A model generated the notes under the pieces. The model had not been told where the DNA came from. It saw only the letters and a program-made list of their open reading frames with translations, and made no database searches. A DNA stretch of 64,000 bases, taken from Brienomyrus brachyistius. Taxonomy: Eukaryota; Chordata; Actinopteri; Osteoglossiformes; Mormyridae. Of the stretch, positions 34,691 through 46,599 are shown in pieces (the first letter of the stretch is position 1; every line of letters begins with the position of its first letter). A program made the position numbers and the translations under genes. The stretch is taken from contig NC_064554.1 of assembly GCF_023856365.1 (NCBI RefSeq), positions 7,927,001 through 7,991,000 on the forward strand. Reading direction: 5' to 3'.

Positions 34691-36888
34691 TAAAGGCTAC
34701 TTTGAAAAATGCCATGAAGAAAGTTATTTTAGATCAAAACCTATTTCTCTCAGACCTGAAGATTCCGGTCATGTGACAGAATGTTAATATGTTGTCACTT
34801 TCAATTCCATGTAGTTGTTGTCTGTATGACGTTAATGACTTTCCAGGTCCTCTGAATGGAAGTGCAATGGACGGGCTATTGGTCATATGACACACGCAGC
34901 ACAGGGCGGGGCTTTTGTTACTTACAACACTGCCAATTCTGACCACATGGACATGTTTCCAGATGAATCATCTCAGTGTGCCTAACCTTTCAAGTCAGCT
35001 CCGTAATTGAGAATTCTAATTTCCCTAAAAACAATGCTTCAGTTGTTTCGGCCGTTGATTGTTCCTCTGACATAGTAAAGCAGCCTTCTCCTATGCTGTA
35101 CAAAAGAGGCTTACACTGTGTGGAATGATTGGCGTCTTACTTGCGGTTGGTATTTAGGAGTCTGGTTGGAGACTATGAGAATACATTATGCATCAGAAGA
35201 CATTTTATTTTCTGTCCATTAATGGGGTGCTATACATTTTTCACAGAAGGGCATATTATCCTCCATAATTTAGCTACATAATAATGATTTTTTTTTTTAG
35301 CTAGCATTAGCATTAGCGGTATTTAGAATAAGTTTGTTAGTATGTTTACATTATGTCTCCATGATCCTGCTTCCCCATTCATAATAGCTGCCCCCCACCA
35401 TTGTCATTGCATGGCAGAGTACGATTCCCGGTGGGTTTATTGCAGGTAATGCTGTTAACGGAGGGGAGAGCCGAGGCCTGACATTCCTGGCTGGCAACAA
35501 GTCAAAGACCGCTGGTAGCTTTTCTGAAATTCTGTTTACAGTGCCCTTCACTCACTGCAATTATCTAGGCATAATCAAACCAAAGAGGCGTGAAGTGGCA
35601 AAAATATGAAATTACTGTAAGTGAATATCCATCATCATCTAGCCACTTATTCTTATAAGTAATTATATTTATTTAACTGAAGGATAACTCCAGTCAGTGG
35701 ATTTGAATATCCATGAACATGATGCTCTGCTGCAGTGAAAGTGGGCAGCCGGGGTGAGTGGTCTCCAGGGCATGGGACCGACTGTCCCACAGCACGACCG
35801 GAAGAACTTGCCTCATAATAAACAGATGCCAGGGAAGGCGTCCCCAGGTAAAGCGGAGACCTGCCATGCCAGCAGCGTAAAGGACGTACGGAAACTGCCG
35901 GCAGGATCCCCTGTAGGAGATCTGACTCCTTGTCAGCCATGTGGCAGCAGCAGGAGCTTGCGCCACAGCTCACCTGACACCTGCTAAGTACCTTGACGTT
36001 CTGCACATCAGTGATGTTCCTGCAGTCCCAGAGCTGCTGGAGGAAAAGATTTCCTTTTTAGTATGGAGATTTAAGCACATTACCAGCGTGCTTTCCGTTC
36101 ACTGTTATGTGCAGCATGACATCTATGGAAATGTAGCAGTCGGCTACTCTAATGGTATGGATGTTTTACATTCACATCAGTGTCAAAGTATGAAGTAGAA
36201 AAACTGACTATTTCAAGGGTGAAATGAAATCTTTAACAATGTCCTGTCAGGAAAAGATTAAGCCAACAAATTTGTAAAATGTGTTAGATGTGAAAATCAC
36301 ATTGTCCTGTCTGATGGGACATTTGCACAGATACTGTACTGCATATTCTTAGCTACCGCTACTTCTGGAAGATTGGAAAGTGCAGCCACGATCTGTAGGA
36401 GCTGTTACTGCTGACTGAAGTTAATGATTATTTATACTGCATGTTTTTTTCTGTCAAACATTACTAAGGGAAAGATGTCGTGCACATACAGTACAGTATT
36501 GGCAGGGTCACAAAAAACATGTTTTTAGCTGTAAATGATCTGATCTTGAAACGCTTACTGTAAGACACTTGACATTGCTTCCCATGCCTTCTCAAATATT
36601 CTTTGCATCCATCTGAAGCATCTTCTATATCTGTTTCAAACATCCTCTTTATCCTTTCCGTATCCCATCCTGCACAGTTTAAGATCACATTGGAGGCCTC
36701 TTGCAGGATTTCATCAATACAGGGTAGGATGAATTTCATGTACGTCAGGATATAAATTCGCAGAAAGTCGGTTTGGGTTTGTATCAGGCACACGTTCAAG
36801 GAGAAGTTTAGACAGTAGCTATAAGTTGCTGAAGATGCTAAGGGGTAAAGGAGATAATCTGAGTGTTCACAGTGTCCAATGAGAGGCC
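34691..36888. other. Unassigned sequence
   Basis: No exon or repeat family recognised. 35740-35990 is GC-richer and open on both strands for 77-117 codons, but no frame shows a recognisable domain or good splice sites. Confidence 0.4.
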
Positions 36889-37136
36889 CACCTGTTTCCC
36901 ATCCCAGCCATGTTCCAAACCAGCCGTTTCCCATCCCAGCCATGTTCCAAACCAGTCGTTTCCCATCCCTGCCATGTTCCAAACCAGTCGTTTCCCATCC
37001 CAGCCATGTTCCAAACCAGTCGTTTCCCATCCCAGCCATGTTCCAAACCAGTCGTTTCCCATCCCAGCCATGTTCCAAACCAGTCGTTTCCCATCCCAGC
37101 CATGCTCCATATCAGCTGTTTTCCATCCCTGCTTTT
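36889..37136. repeat. 32-bp minisatellite, about 7.5 copies
   Basis: The unit cgtttcccatcccagccatg followed by ttccaaaccagt recurs every 32 bp: 'atccc' anchors fall at 36901, 36933, 36965, 36997, 37029, 37061 and 37093. The middle copies are almost identical, the first has 'agccg' for 'agtcg', and the last is more diverged. As 32 is not a multiple of three, it gives short repetitive open frames in several frames on both strands, which are not genes. Confidence 0.95.
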
Positions 37137-37513
37137 GCTTGCCAGTCATAATCTTTGGTTTTGAAAAGCTGGAGTGTCTCTAAAATGTGCAGCCCATGGG
37201 AGACTGTAAAGGAGTGGCTTGTGGCAGGTGGAAGGATAGGTGACCTGTGGCGATGAGCAGAATGCTGAGAGCATGAATCTGAGAGTTAGTTACTGGGGCA
37301 CATCTCCTGCATCAAAAAAAAAAAAAAAACGCTGCTCTGATAGCGGTGCAAGTCAAACCCTTTAACCTTTGTGTGCAAGCTGTTTACTACTTACCTTTAT
37401 GTTAGTAAACCCAGTGAGTATCAGCTCTGGTTTTTGGCGTGCCTTGTGACCCACGGTCAGCATAACCATGAAAAAAGTTACGTCACATGGCACGATGTTT
37501 CTGAGGACTTGTT
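37137..37513. other. Unassigned sequence
   Basis: Contains an A-run at about 37313-37329 and no recognisable feature. Confidence 0.4.
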
Positions 37514-37656
37514 CAAAATTAGTGGTAAGGCTCCAGGGATGGATGAGATTCATCCTGAGATCCTGAGAGCTCTTCATGTTGTTGGACTGTCTTTGCTGAC
37601 ATGCCTATTAAACTTTGCTGGAGGTTGGGGGCAGTGCCATTGGATTAGCAGACAGG
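37514..37656 (+). mobile_element. RTE-like LINE fragment A (reverse transcriptase entry block)
   Basis: The frame encodes SGKAPGMDEIHPEILRALHV, then GLSLLTCLLNFAGGWG. This is the start of the reverse transcriptase domain of a very common fish LINE (the 'GKAPGvDeIrPEmLkaLdvvGLsWLtrLfn' block). It ends abruptly at 'dRQG'. The same block occurs again at about 38840-38945 (HPEILKALDVFGLSRLTCLF), so this is a separate copy. The RTE clade name is from memory and not certain. Confidence 0.8.
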
Positions 37657-37704
37657 GGTAATGGTCTTGTTGCTATGTAACCTTATAGTGATGGTGGTAA
37701 CTGG

Positions 37705-37945
37705 AGATGATCATAGCTTTCTCCCCTGTCCGGAAGTTCTTCAACACCTCCAGCATATATTCTCTTGCTTCCCAAGGATATGTTGGAGACATTGACCCTA
37801 AATGGGCATTGTTCCAACCTTGTGGTTGTTTTGCTGGTCACAGAGGCAGTGTTGTAGACTGTAAATGGAAGCCTTTTAAGCTGAGCTTGTGGGACTCTTG
37901 AAGCAGCTCACAGGTACCAGCAGGTCAAGCAGAATGTTGCTAAAT
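37705..37945 (+). mobile_element. RTE-like LINE fragment B (region before the RT domain)
   Basis: The plus-strand sequence encodes GSVVDCKWKPFKLSLWDS, followed by text equivalent to 'aa.rYqqakqna'. In the full-length family this lies between the endonuclease and the reverse transcriptase. It lies downstream of fragment A although it should precede it, so it probably belongs to the copy that resumes at 38697. Confidence 0.7.
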
Positions 37946-38696
37946 TTAATAAACTAGGCGCCCTAGTGCGACTTGCAAATATACGCCTCATTCATGCCCA
38001 AATATGCCCTCCATATAGTGGCCACATCATCACATATCACTTGACACACCTGGTGAGAGTGAGAATTGGTGTGTATGTGTATGCATGCATGTGTCTTTGT
38101 GAACAAGATCATCAGAACTTGGTCAAATTGCAGTTCCTCCGAGGCACTACTGAGGAGGTGCTTACAAGTGATTACTTGCTGAGTGCTTGACCACAAGCAC
38201 CGGCACTAACATGGAAGTTATGCGGAAATGCATAAAAAAAGTGAGAGAGCAGATGGAATTAATTTTACACCTCAATAAGTCTGAACACCTTTTCTCTTGC
38301 GTCTCCATATATTGCTGGTGCCAGTGGTGAAACGTGCCACTACTTTTTAGTGGGATAACGTTACGTCGTTTTGTATTATCTGAAAAATGAAAGATTAATC
38401 TGCTGGCCAGATTTATTTATGAATTATAAATATGTTGTGAGTCGTATAAGTAAAATATAAATAAAAGACTGTGTCCTGTTATGATTGTAATCGATCTCCC
38501 AGTAACTAACTAATCATCAACAAAATGACTTCAAATAAAAGATTTGTACTGTAATGTCTAATGTATTATTGTTGTTCTCTAAATTGATTTAAAAACACAC
38601 TAACATTGAAAAAAGGATTGTTCAAGAACCGGTATCGAAATCAATGTATCATTCTGATACTGGTATCGAAACATTTTGAACAATGCCCAGCCATAC
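37946..38696. mobile_element. Sequence interrupting the RTE-like LINE; hAT-like right end
   Basis: This 750-bp block lies between two parts of what appears to be one LINE copy. Its right end carries ccggtatcgaaatc and then ctggtatcgaaacattttg followed by aacaatgcccagc. Reversed, this reads gctgggcattgttc, in the style of fish hAT MITEs with a 'GGCTGGGC' end. No clear left terminus or target duplication was found, so part of the block may be simple divergence of the LINE. Confidence 0.4.
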
Positions 38697-39775
38697 TGTT
38701 GACCTCAAATGGGGATATAGTCAGGCAGTGGAAGGAATACTTGAAGGACATGCTTTCCTTGGAGGAAGTATAGTTGGAAAACTTAGAGGAGGACATACCT
38801 ATCACTAGGGCTGAATTTACTGAAGTAGTCAAAAAACTCTCACCCTGAGATCCTGAAAGCTCTTGATGTTTTTGGGCTGTCAAGGCTGACATGCCTATTC
38901 AATATGGCTTGGAGGTTGGAGGCAGTGCCTTTGGATGGGCAGACAGGGGTGGTGGTCCCAGTCTTTAAGAAAAGGGACTGGAGCATGTGTTCCAACTTCA
39001 GGGGGATCACACTCCACGGCCTCCCTGTGAAGGGTACTGGAGAAGAGGGTCTGTCTGTTGGTTGAACTTTGGAGCAATACTGATTCTGTCCTGTGTGTCC
39101 CACACAAGAATATTGGAGGGTTCATCAGAGTTTGCCCAACCAGTCTACATGTGTTTTGCAGAATTGGACAGAATTTCAAGGCACAACCAAGGGGCAGAGG
39201 GGATCCGGTTCAGTGACCTTAGGATCATGTCTTTGCTTTTTGTAGATGATGTGGTCCTGTTGCCTTTATCAGGCTGTGACCTACAGCATGCACTGGGATG
39301 GTTTGCGGCTGAATGTGAAGTGGCGAGGATGAGAATCAGAACCTGATCTGAGCCATCTGAGGTCATGGTTTTCAACCAGAAAAGGATGGATTGCCCCATC
39401 CATGTTCGGGCTATCTCAAGTTAAGTATCTCAGGGTCTTGTGCATGAGTGAGGGAAGAAGGGAGCAGGAGATTGACAGGCGGATCAGTGCAGCATCAGCA
39501 ATTAGTTAGCTGTTTCGGATTCTTCCTGGAAGCCTCCCTGGGGAGGTGTTTCAGGTGTGTCCAACTGGGAGGAGACCCCAGGGTACACATAAGATATGCA
39601 GGAGAGATTGTATCTCTCAGCTGGCTTGGGAACGCCTTGGTATTCCCCTGGAGGAGTTGGCTGGTGAGAGGTAGGTCTATGTATCTCTGCTAAGACTGCT
39701 TCTTCCATAACCCGACCCCAGAGAAGCAGAAGAAGGGGGATGAGTAGATGGATGAATGGATGGATGGATGGAAGT
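38697..39775 (+). mobile_element. RTE-like LINE relic, RT to 3-prime microsatellite tail
   Basis: The relic begins in the pre-RT region (nGDIVrqWKEYLkDML, ITRAEFTEVVKKL). It continues HPEILKALDVFGLSRLTCLF, VPLDGQTGVVVPVFKK and FRGITLHGLPVKG, then RILEGSSEFAQPVYMCFAEL. It then skips most of the palm to DRISRHNQGAEGIRFSDLRI and SLLFVDDVVLL, where FVDD (39239-39250) keeps both catalytic aspartates. QHALGWFAAECEVARMRI, a decayed thumb and LSWLGNALVFPWRSW follow, and it ends in gatggatggatgg at 39750-39771. Multiple frameshifts and the palm deletion make it dead. Confidence 0.88.
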
Positions 39776-41016
39776 TCAGTAATACAAATCCTGATCTAAC
39801 CAGATTGTTCAGTTCAGAAGTTCAAATGATATTTCTTGGGAAAGAGCAAATTTATGCCTTCAAGTTAGGGTTACCACTGATTAAGGCAAGGTGAGGAGAA
39901 ATGTTACGTGTAAACAGAAAGGGGAGCCAGTGAAGGATGCCACTACCTGCATTTTAAAGGTCTGAGCAGCATTGTTTGGAAGAATAGTTTTTACTTTGAT
40001 TAACAGTGTAACGGTCAGTTTGAAGGTTAGTTAATAAACTTTGAACTGGAATTGAAGGGTAATTTCTCAATGACTGTGATGGCATGTCAGTGTCACAGCA
40101 TTGGAATTTGATTCTTATTACATACCCATGCCGGGGTATTGCTACCAAGACTGAGATCAAAACATGATCTGAATTTGAGGGTTGGGAAACACAATGGGGT
40201 GATTCTCCAGGCTGGGATCAATGAAGAACTAGAACAGATTTCATGCTGCAGATCAGTAATCGACTGACCCTGGCTAATTCCAGGCAGAAGAAGTGGGCTA
40301 TTGATCTTCGATGTTATATGTCTCTTCACTCGCACAACTACTGAGTGGGGGGTGGGAGGTTTGTTAAAGTTATCTTTGAGGGAATGCATCTGGCACAGTG
40401 TCAAGGAGCAATACAGAGCCTTGAGATGCCACAATGCCAGGTTTTACCCAGCCAGACACAGTTTTACGGGGGTTGAGTTGAAATCACCTGCTTGACACCC
40501 GCCCCTGGGTGACACACCCTGAACAAGGACCATAGAAGCAAAACAAAACCATCGCTACAAATTTCAGGCTTTGTAATGAATTCTTAATTCAAATATTAAT
40601 AGCTTGCAAAAAGTGTTCTATTATTATTATTATTATTATTATTATTATGTCTTTCCTGCTTAGAGAGATGAGTATGAGAGCATAATACAGAGAATGTGAA
40701 ATATGGAAATGTCCATGTGCCCCATCTATTGCACTGTAGTATGGTCCATTATGTGGAAAAACTTCCCACCTAAAATGTATAATTACATCCCCCCCAACCA
40801 GAGCAGTCTAGATCCGGGCCTGGCCAGAAATGACTATTTAGACTAGAGTATGTTTAACTATAATGTGTGAGCTCAGCCTTTATTTACACTGGTAATGCCC
40901 GGTCAGCCTGTGTTTTCCCTGTCAGTATAATCACACTTTTGTGTGATACCTGAAATGTAAAGTACCATAAAGACTTCATAATGCATTGAAAAGAAACAGC
41001 AGTCTTATATACTATA
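39776..41016. other. Unassigned sequence
   Basis: Contains a TTA microsatellite at 40619-40648. No exon or other repeat was recognised. The frames at 40093-40434 have no known resemblance. Confidence 0.4.
40619..40648. repeat. TTA microsatellite
   Basis: About ten uninterrupted TTA triplets. Confidence 0.95.
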
Positions 41017-42212
41017 CACTATATTGCCAAAAGTATTGGGACACCTTCCTTTACACACACATGAACTTTAATGATATCCCATTCTTAATTCATAGGCTTT
41101 AATATGGAATTGGCCCACCTTTTGCAGCTATACCAGCTTCAATGCTTCTGGGAAAGCTGTCCACAAGGTTTAAGAGTGCGTTTATGGGAATTTTTGACCA
41201 TTCTTCCAGGAGAGCATTTATGAGGTCAGGCACTGATGTTGGACGAGAAGGCCTGGCTCACAATCTCTGCTCTTATTTATCCCAAAGGTGTTTTGTTAGG
41301 CTGAGGTCAGGGCTCTATGCCGGCCAGTCAAGTTCTTCCACGCCAGACTTGCTCATCCATGTCCTTATGGACCTTGCTTTGTCCACAATGTTGGGAGCAT
41401 GAAATTGTCCAAAATGGCTTTGAATGCTGCAACATTAAGGGTTTCTATCACTTGAACTAAGGGGCTAAGCCCACCCCCTGAAAAACAACCCCACGCCATA
41501 ACTCTCCCTCCACCAAACTTTACACTTCGCACAATGCAGTCAGGCAAGTACTGTTCTCCTGACAACCGCCAAGCCCAGACTCGTCTATCGAATTGCCAGA
41601 CAAAGAAGTGTGATTCGTCACTCCAGAGAACACGTCTCCACTACTCTAGAGTCATTGGCTTTACACCAGTGCATCCGACGCTTTGCATTACATTTGGTGA
41701 TGTAAGGCTTGGATGCAGCTGCTTGGCCATGGAAACCCATTCCATGAAGTTCTCTACACACTGTTCTTGAGCTAATCTGAAGGCCACATGAAGTTTGGAG
41801 GTCTGTAGCTATTGACTCTGCAGATAATTAGCGACTTCTGCGCCCTGTGTACCTCAGCATGCCTTGTCCCCCTCTGTGATTATATGTGGCCTATCACTTT
41901 GTGGCTGTGTTGCTGTTGTTCTCAATCGTTTCCACTTTGTTAAAATACCACTAACATTATTTCACTAATATCTACTAATATTTAGTAGTGAAGAAATTTC
42001 ATGAATAGACTTATTGCATAAGTGGCATCCTATCACAGTACCACGCATGAATTCACTGAACTCCCGAGAGCGACCCATTCTTTCGCAAATGTTTGTAGAA
42101 GCAGTCTGCATGCCTAGGTGCTTGATTTTATACACCTGTGGCTATGGAAGTCATTGGAACACCTGAATTCAATGATTTGGAGGGGTGTCCCAATACTTTT
42201 GGCAATATAGTG
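41017..42212 (-). mobile_element. Tc1-like transposon, complete from TIR to TIR
   Basis: The left end cactatattgccaaaagtat and the right end (reversed) match almost perfectly over about 27 bp, and the element is flanked by TA on both sides (41015-41016 and 42213-42214), the Tc1/mariner target duplication. Length is 1196 bp, close to the usual 1.2-1.6 kb for Tc1-like elements. The transposase gene on the minus strand is described separately. The well-preserved ends suggest relatively recent insertion compared with other elements here. Confidence 0.93.
41099..42078 (-). pseudogene. Tc1-like transposase, inactivated
   Basis: The start codon lies at 42078-42076, with MGRSREFSEFMRGTVIGCHL and then SIHEISSLLNIS, the N-terminal helix-turn-helix of Tc1-like transposases. 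The central part has SGEQYLPDCIVRSVKFGGG, VMAWGCFSGGGLSPLVQV and ILDNFMLPTLW from the DDE catalytic core. The end has LINALLEEWSKIPINALLNL, SFPRSIEAGIAAKGGP and a stop at 41101-41099. Between about 41370 and 41250 the segment with the last catalytic acidic residues is shortened. Frameshifts and stops split the frame, so no active enzyme is expected. Confidence 0.88.
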
Positions 42213-44142
42213 TACATGTCACTGGCATTTTTGTTCATGGTTTAAGCATTGAGCACTGCAGTTTAGGGGGCACATTGGATTGGGGTGTTTAAATCCCTGA
42301 GCACAGGCATCTTAACTTTCCTCATTCTCTTCAAGAACAATGATGTGTGGCCTACTGCCTGTTAGCAGAATTTGTTGTGAATATGGTCCACTAGTGTATG
42401 TCCTCCCAGAGGAAGACAGACATATTCTGTCTTTGCTAATTTTGTTACCTGAATCTTGACTGGTGTAGCTTCATCTCCAATACCAAATGAAGGGATTACC
42501 TTTAGATTCACTGAGCTGAAATGAAAACTCATGAACGATGTACTGATAGGTTCATTCATTGCATGATTATGGATCCACGTAATAATTTCAAAATCATAAC
42601 ACCATAACAATAAACCACCAATCCCTCCCTCCATTTGATGTCAACAAGATCCAGATAAACATAACCCCCCACCCCAAGTATTCTTAGTCTTGTTGCTGGT
42701 TTGTAAAGGAAAGAATCAGCTGTGGATGGAAATGTCTGAACCTCAGAAGTATAGAAAAGATTTATGAGAAAGCAGTCCCCTCCTCCCCAAAGCTAACTCT
42801 TATATTTACCTAGAGATTACTCGCAGTGAGGCTTCTCTCAGCAGTACATATTGTTTGCTCTAATTATAATGCATTTTTAAATCTGATTCTCCCAGTGGTC
42901 ATTTCTAGCGGGTCACTATACGATGCTTTTGTTGTTAGAGTTTATTTGTTTAAGATTTTGTAGGAGGTTGGCTTGATTTACTGAGTTGAGGGATTTCTCT
43001 CAAAGTTTTTAACCCCTTGCTCCCTTTGTGTACTTCAACCAGATTTGATGCAAAAACAAAAAACACTTTCTGAGCAATCGAAAATGTCGTGATCTTAGTA
43101 TGTATGATGGCCTGTATGGCTGGGTTTGCACTGACTGTAAGAAATGGACATCTGTGTTCTGTTTCTGCGTTGTTCAGAAATCATCATAAGGATCATTTGT
43201 TAACCTCATGGTCATTACTGGTCCCCAGCCTCTGCCTTGTACAGTAATTGTGGTTAGAAATGAAATATCAGTGACACGTTTTATTCAGTCTATGTTGTTG
43301 TCATCCTGTGTGCTGGTCTTTGACCACCCTGAGGGCCTGTAGGAGGAGGGCAGCCCCTCCTTCAGCTAGGATCTGCATGTCTGCTCCACATGTCCATGAT
43401 TTAGGAAAAACGTGTCATCCTGCTCATTTAACTCTGCACGCATCACCCCTTCATGAATGTAGAAATAGGAAACTGAATAGAGGAGCTCAGTCTCCATTAG
43501 GGGCCCATAAAGAAGTTACTCATGGAGAACTGCTCATTACATAGTGATAATTCAGTGAACTCTCTCCAGACACCAGTGCTGAAAACTGTTAGATTGCAAT
43601 GCTTTGCATCTTCGCTCAATCCCTGTAATGTTCAGTAAGTTCACTCTAACTCTGATTAGGTCCAAAGCTGCCTTTGTGTAGGGCTCTTCTGTTTAACTTT
43701 TGGAACATGATTCTGCAGGGAAAATTGAAATATGAAATTACAGTCGGTGATTTGGAGCATTGGATGAATGTGCAGAAGATTAATTATGGAATCTTTCACT
43801 CTAAGTCAGTGGTTACTAATTGCCAGATTCCAGTCCGCATCCCTCCAAAATACAATTGAATCAAGATTATATGATTGCTCCCCCACTCCTGGTCAGCAAT
43901 TTTTTTTAGATGGACCTGTGTTTTGTGTGGCTGATGGAATTTTTCCCTGGGGAAAAATAGTTGGGGACCCCCGCTCTTAACTGTTTCTTAATGTTAATTC
44001 CTGCCATTAGACCTCTACATCTTTTTTTTTTCCAGCCAAGCCCTGAGTTGAGGTAACAGGGCTGACAGCCCAATCTGTTGGTGTAATGAAGTACTTATTC
44101 TCCAGTGGCCTTAGCTGTAGTTTCCCTCTTTGTGTCTCCCAG
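42213..44142. other. Unassigned sequence upstream of the first sdk1 exon seen
   Basis: No repeat family or additional exon recognised. The polypyrimidine tract tttccctctttgtgtctccc directly before 44141 belongs to the splice acceptor of the exon at 44143. Confidence 0.45.
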
Positions 44143-44302
44143 GCGATGTGGCCCCGTATTTCAAGACGGAGCCCAGCCTTTCTGAGATCCACCTGGAGGG
44201 GAACCGCCTAGTGTTGACCTGCCTGGCTGAGGGTAGCTGGCCCCTGGAGTTTAAATGGATGCTCAACAACAGCGACATCACTTCCTTTTCCCCCCAATAC
44301 AA
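44143..44302 (+). CDS. Sidekick exon, first half of Ig domain 1
   Basis: Sidekicks are large single-pass adhesion proteins of the immunoglobulin superfamily that act homophilically at synapses, classically in the retina. This 160-nt exon follows a polypyrimidine tract and AG (44141-44142) and ends at gtaagt (44303). It enters with two bases of a split codon and leaves with two (intron phases 1 and 2). It encodes [20 protein letters not shown], then [17 protein letters not shown], then [20 protein letters not shown] carries the B-strand cysteine of the Ig fold, FKW the C-strand tryptophan, and NNS is an N-glycosylation sequon. The wording closely follows vertebrate Sidekicks, SDK1 in particular. 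Paralogue choice (sdk1 versus sdk2, a or b) rests mainly on the third exon. Confidence 0.93.
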
Positions 44303-44898
44303 GTAAGTGCCAACCTCCTGGGATGCCATCTCTCTGGTGCAGCGTCATGTTTCTCGGGTGTCACGGTAATAGGGAAAAATGCTAACATTAGTCAGACTTA
44401 CAGCAATATGCATGTAAAGTACAGATGAAACAAGTCCTTTGCCCAGACTATTTCAACTGAAATTCATATGATCAAATCGACTGCCCTTTATTGTGTAAGA
44501 CTTGTGGGGTGTGCAATTACATTGATGGGTGCCAGGGGGGTTAATGCTGCCGTGAATCCAAAGTATCATGCTTGGTGAGATAAAAGCAACCAGATGACAT
44601 TAATTTATAAATGAAACATCACACAGTATTTTCCCTTCTAATGAAGTCACGTCCTTCTCTATCATGAGCTCACAAGCTGTTGATTGTTCTCTCTGAGTTT
44701 GTCTGTCTACTTCCCAGCCTAATACGTGCTGTATGGATAGGAAACGTATAACCTGATTGAATTAATACTTATTCCCCAAGGAATCATTCCGTCTCCTTAA
44801 GTTACATTTCTGCTGGTTACCATCCCAGTGTAACTTGCTCTGACTGCTAGTGTCTGTGAGTGTAACACAGAGCAAATTGACTTTGAGTGTTTGTTAAT

Positions 44899-45165
44899 GG
44901 AGGTGTTGCAGTGGGATGCCCCTTGGCTTCACAGCCTGGGGTTCAGTTCCCAGTCCACGCTCTCAGTGTCAGTGGTTTGCATTGTTGTCCTGTTCCAGTG
45001 AGGTTGGGAAAATTGGTAGCCCTAATTGACCATATGTGTGTGAGTGTGCACCCCCCCCCACTGGACTGGCAACCCCTCCAGGGTCTTTCCCTGCCATGTG
45101 CCCTCTGCTTCCTACGATAGAACCTTGTGTTGGATCAGCAGTATGGAGAATGGGGGATAATGATG
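44899..45165 (+). mobile_element. V-SINE-like SINE
   Basis: The head has 'tgttgcagtggg' in the A-box position and 'ggttcagttccc' in the B-box position. The body has 'gaggttgggaaaattgg' and the 3-prime region 'ggactggcaacccctccagggtctttccctgcc'. The order matches a fish V-SINE of the DANA/Ron-1 kind in sense orientation, decayed, with no clear target duplication. Confidence 0.65.
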
Positions 45166-46599
45166 ATAATATTTTTCAATATTTTATTATTTAATTATCA
45201 TTAATACATGTTTGGCGCAATCAGCCAGCATTTACCCAGCAGACATTTTGTGTTGTCACAACGTTATGTCAGTATTGTGTCGTAGTGTTGCATGCATAGC
45301 GTTTTTTTGAATGTTGAATTTGAAAGATGAACCTACATAATCTTTCAACATTGCCTTGATAACATATGTTATTCCAGCATTAAATAAAAGTGTTATGTTA
45401 ACTTGATAAGCATTAGATACCCTCAAAATATCAAATTTAAATGCTCCTTGAATAATGTAAATGACACACACATTTCTTTCATTCATTTTTATTCACTGTA
45501 AAACGACATAAGTTCTATAGCATATGGAAGCAATAATTTAAAGACATTTTTTGTTTCTTTTCTGTCAGGTGCATATTACATGTGGTCCCATTTGTATCTT
45601 GGATTTCTTTTACCGTAGAACTGCTGCATGCTTTGAAGTTAGCTTCTGAATCTAAATCAGAGTAGTATTATAGTTGAAGTCCAGTTGACCGGAAATCTCT
45701 GTACTCTTCAAACGCCAAAGTTCACCTATGATCATTTCTGAGGATTGAGTCCTGACTGGTGCCTGGTCATGTTTTTTTAGTAAATGTATATGGATACTTC
45801 CAGTAATAATAATAATTTTAAAATGAACAACAGACATATCTTTTACTCTTGAGCAAATTTCAATTTCTGCAAACTTGACCTTCCCACATTTTTTTTAACT
45901 AAATTGAGAAGTATTATGAGAAACATTAATACGCACATTTTAAATAAAATTAAACATATATAGAGAAAATTTGTAGTTTGTTTCTGTCCACCTTTTATCA
46001 AACTTACTGCCTGCTGACATGGGGATAATATTCTACTGCTTTTCGAGGGTTGATCTGGGGTTACAGTCAGCGGTTGTGTGTTGTTCTCCTGTAAAACATG
46101 AAAGCTTGCTTTTAGGTTAGAATACAAGGTTTGGAATATCATATTCTGTAGCTTATGTCTATTAAAATAAAACCAAAGACACGGTTCCCAAAAAAGTAAC
46201 TACATGATACCCAATTTCCGCACATTTTGCTTTGCTTTTGAAACCCAAGGACTTCACTGAGCAGGTGTCTGCTCTTCTGAAAAAGATAAAACTTACTTTA
46301 GGTGTAAACACACCACTCTGAATTCAGCATTTGGTTAACAAATCTAATGCATAATATGTGGAGACTTTACAGTAATTTATTTTAAACAATACCGCTTTCT
46401 TTCCCTTTAGATTTTTTTTTTTTATATTTTATAGTATTTTTTTGCAACCTCAAACTTGGGAGTAGGAGGTGGAAGTTATTTACTGGGAAAACCATCTGAA
46501 ACAGTGGTTGTGTCAGATCTTCAAATAGTATGACTCAAAATATCACAATATTTTCAAAGATGATCACAATATCAATATTTACTGTATCATGACCTGGAG

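Noticed and set aside
35653..36006. 117-codon minus-strand frame in a GC-richer patch
   Set aside because: Competing frames on both strands, no domain, no splice support.
36464..37183. Repetitive frames of up to 204 codons (GWETTGLEH-type and CSKPVVSHP-type)
   Set aside because: Translations of the 32-bp minisatellite in several frames on both strands.
1..44142. sdk1 first (signal-peptide) exon
   Set aside because: No start codon followed by a signal peptide and a phase-1 donor was recognised; it may lie upstream.
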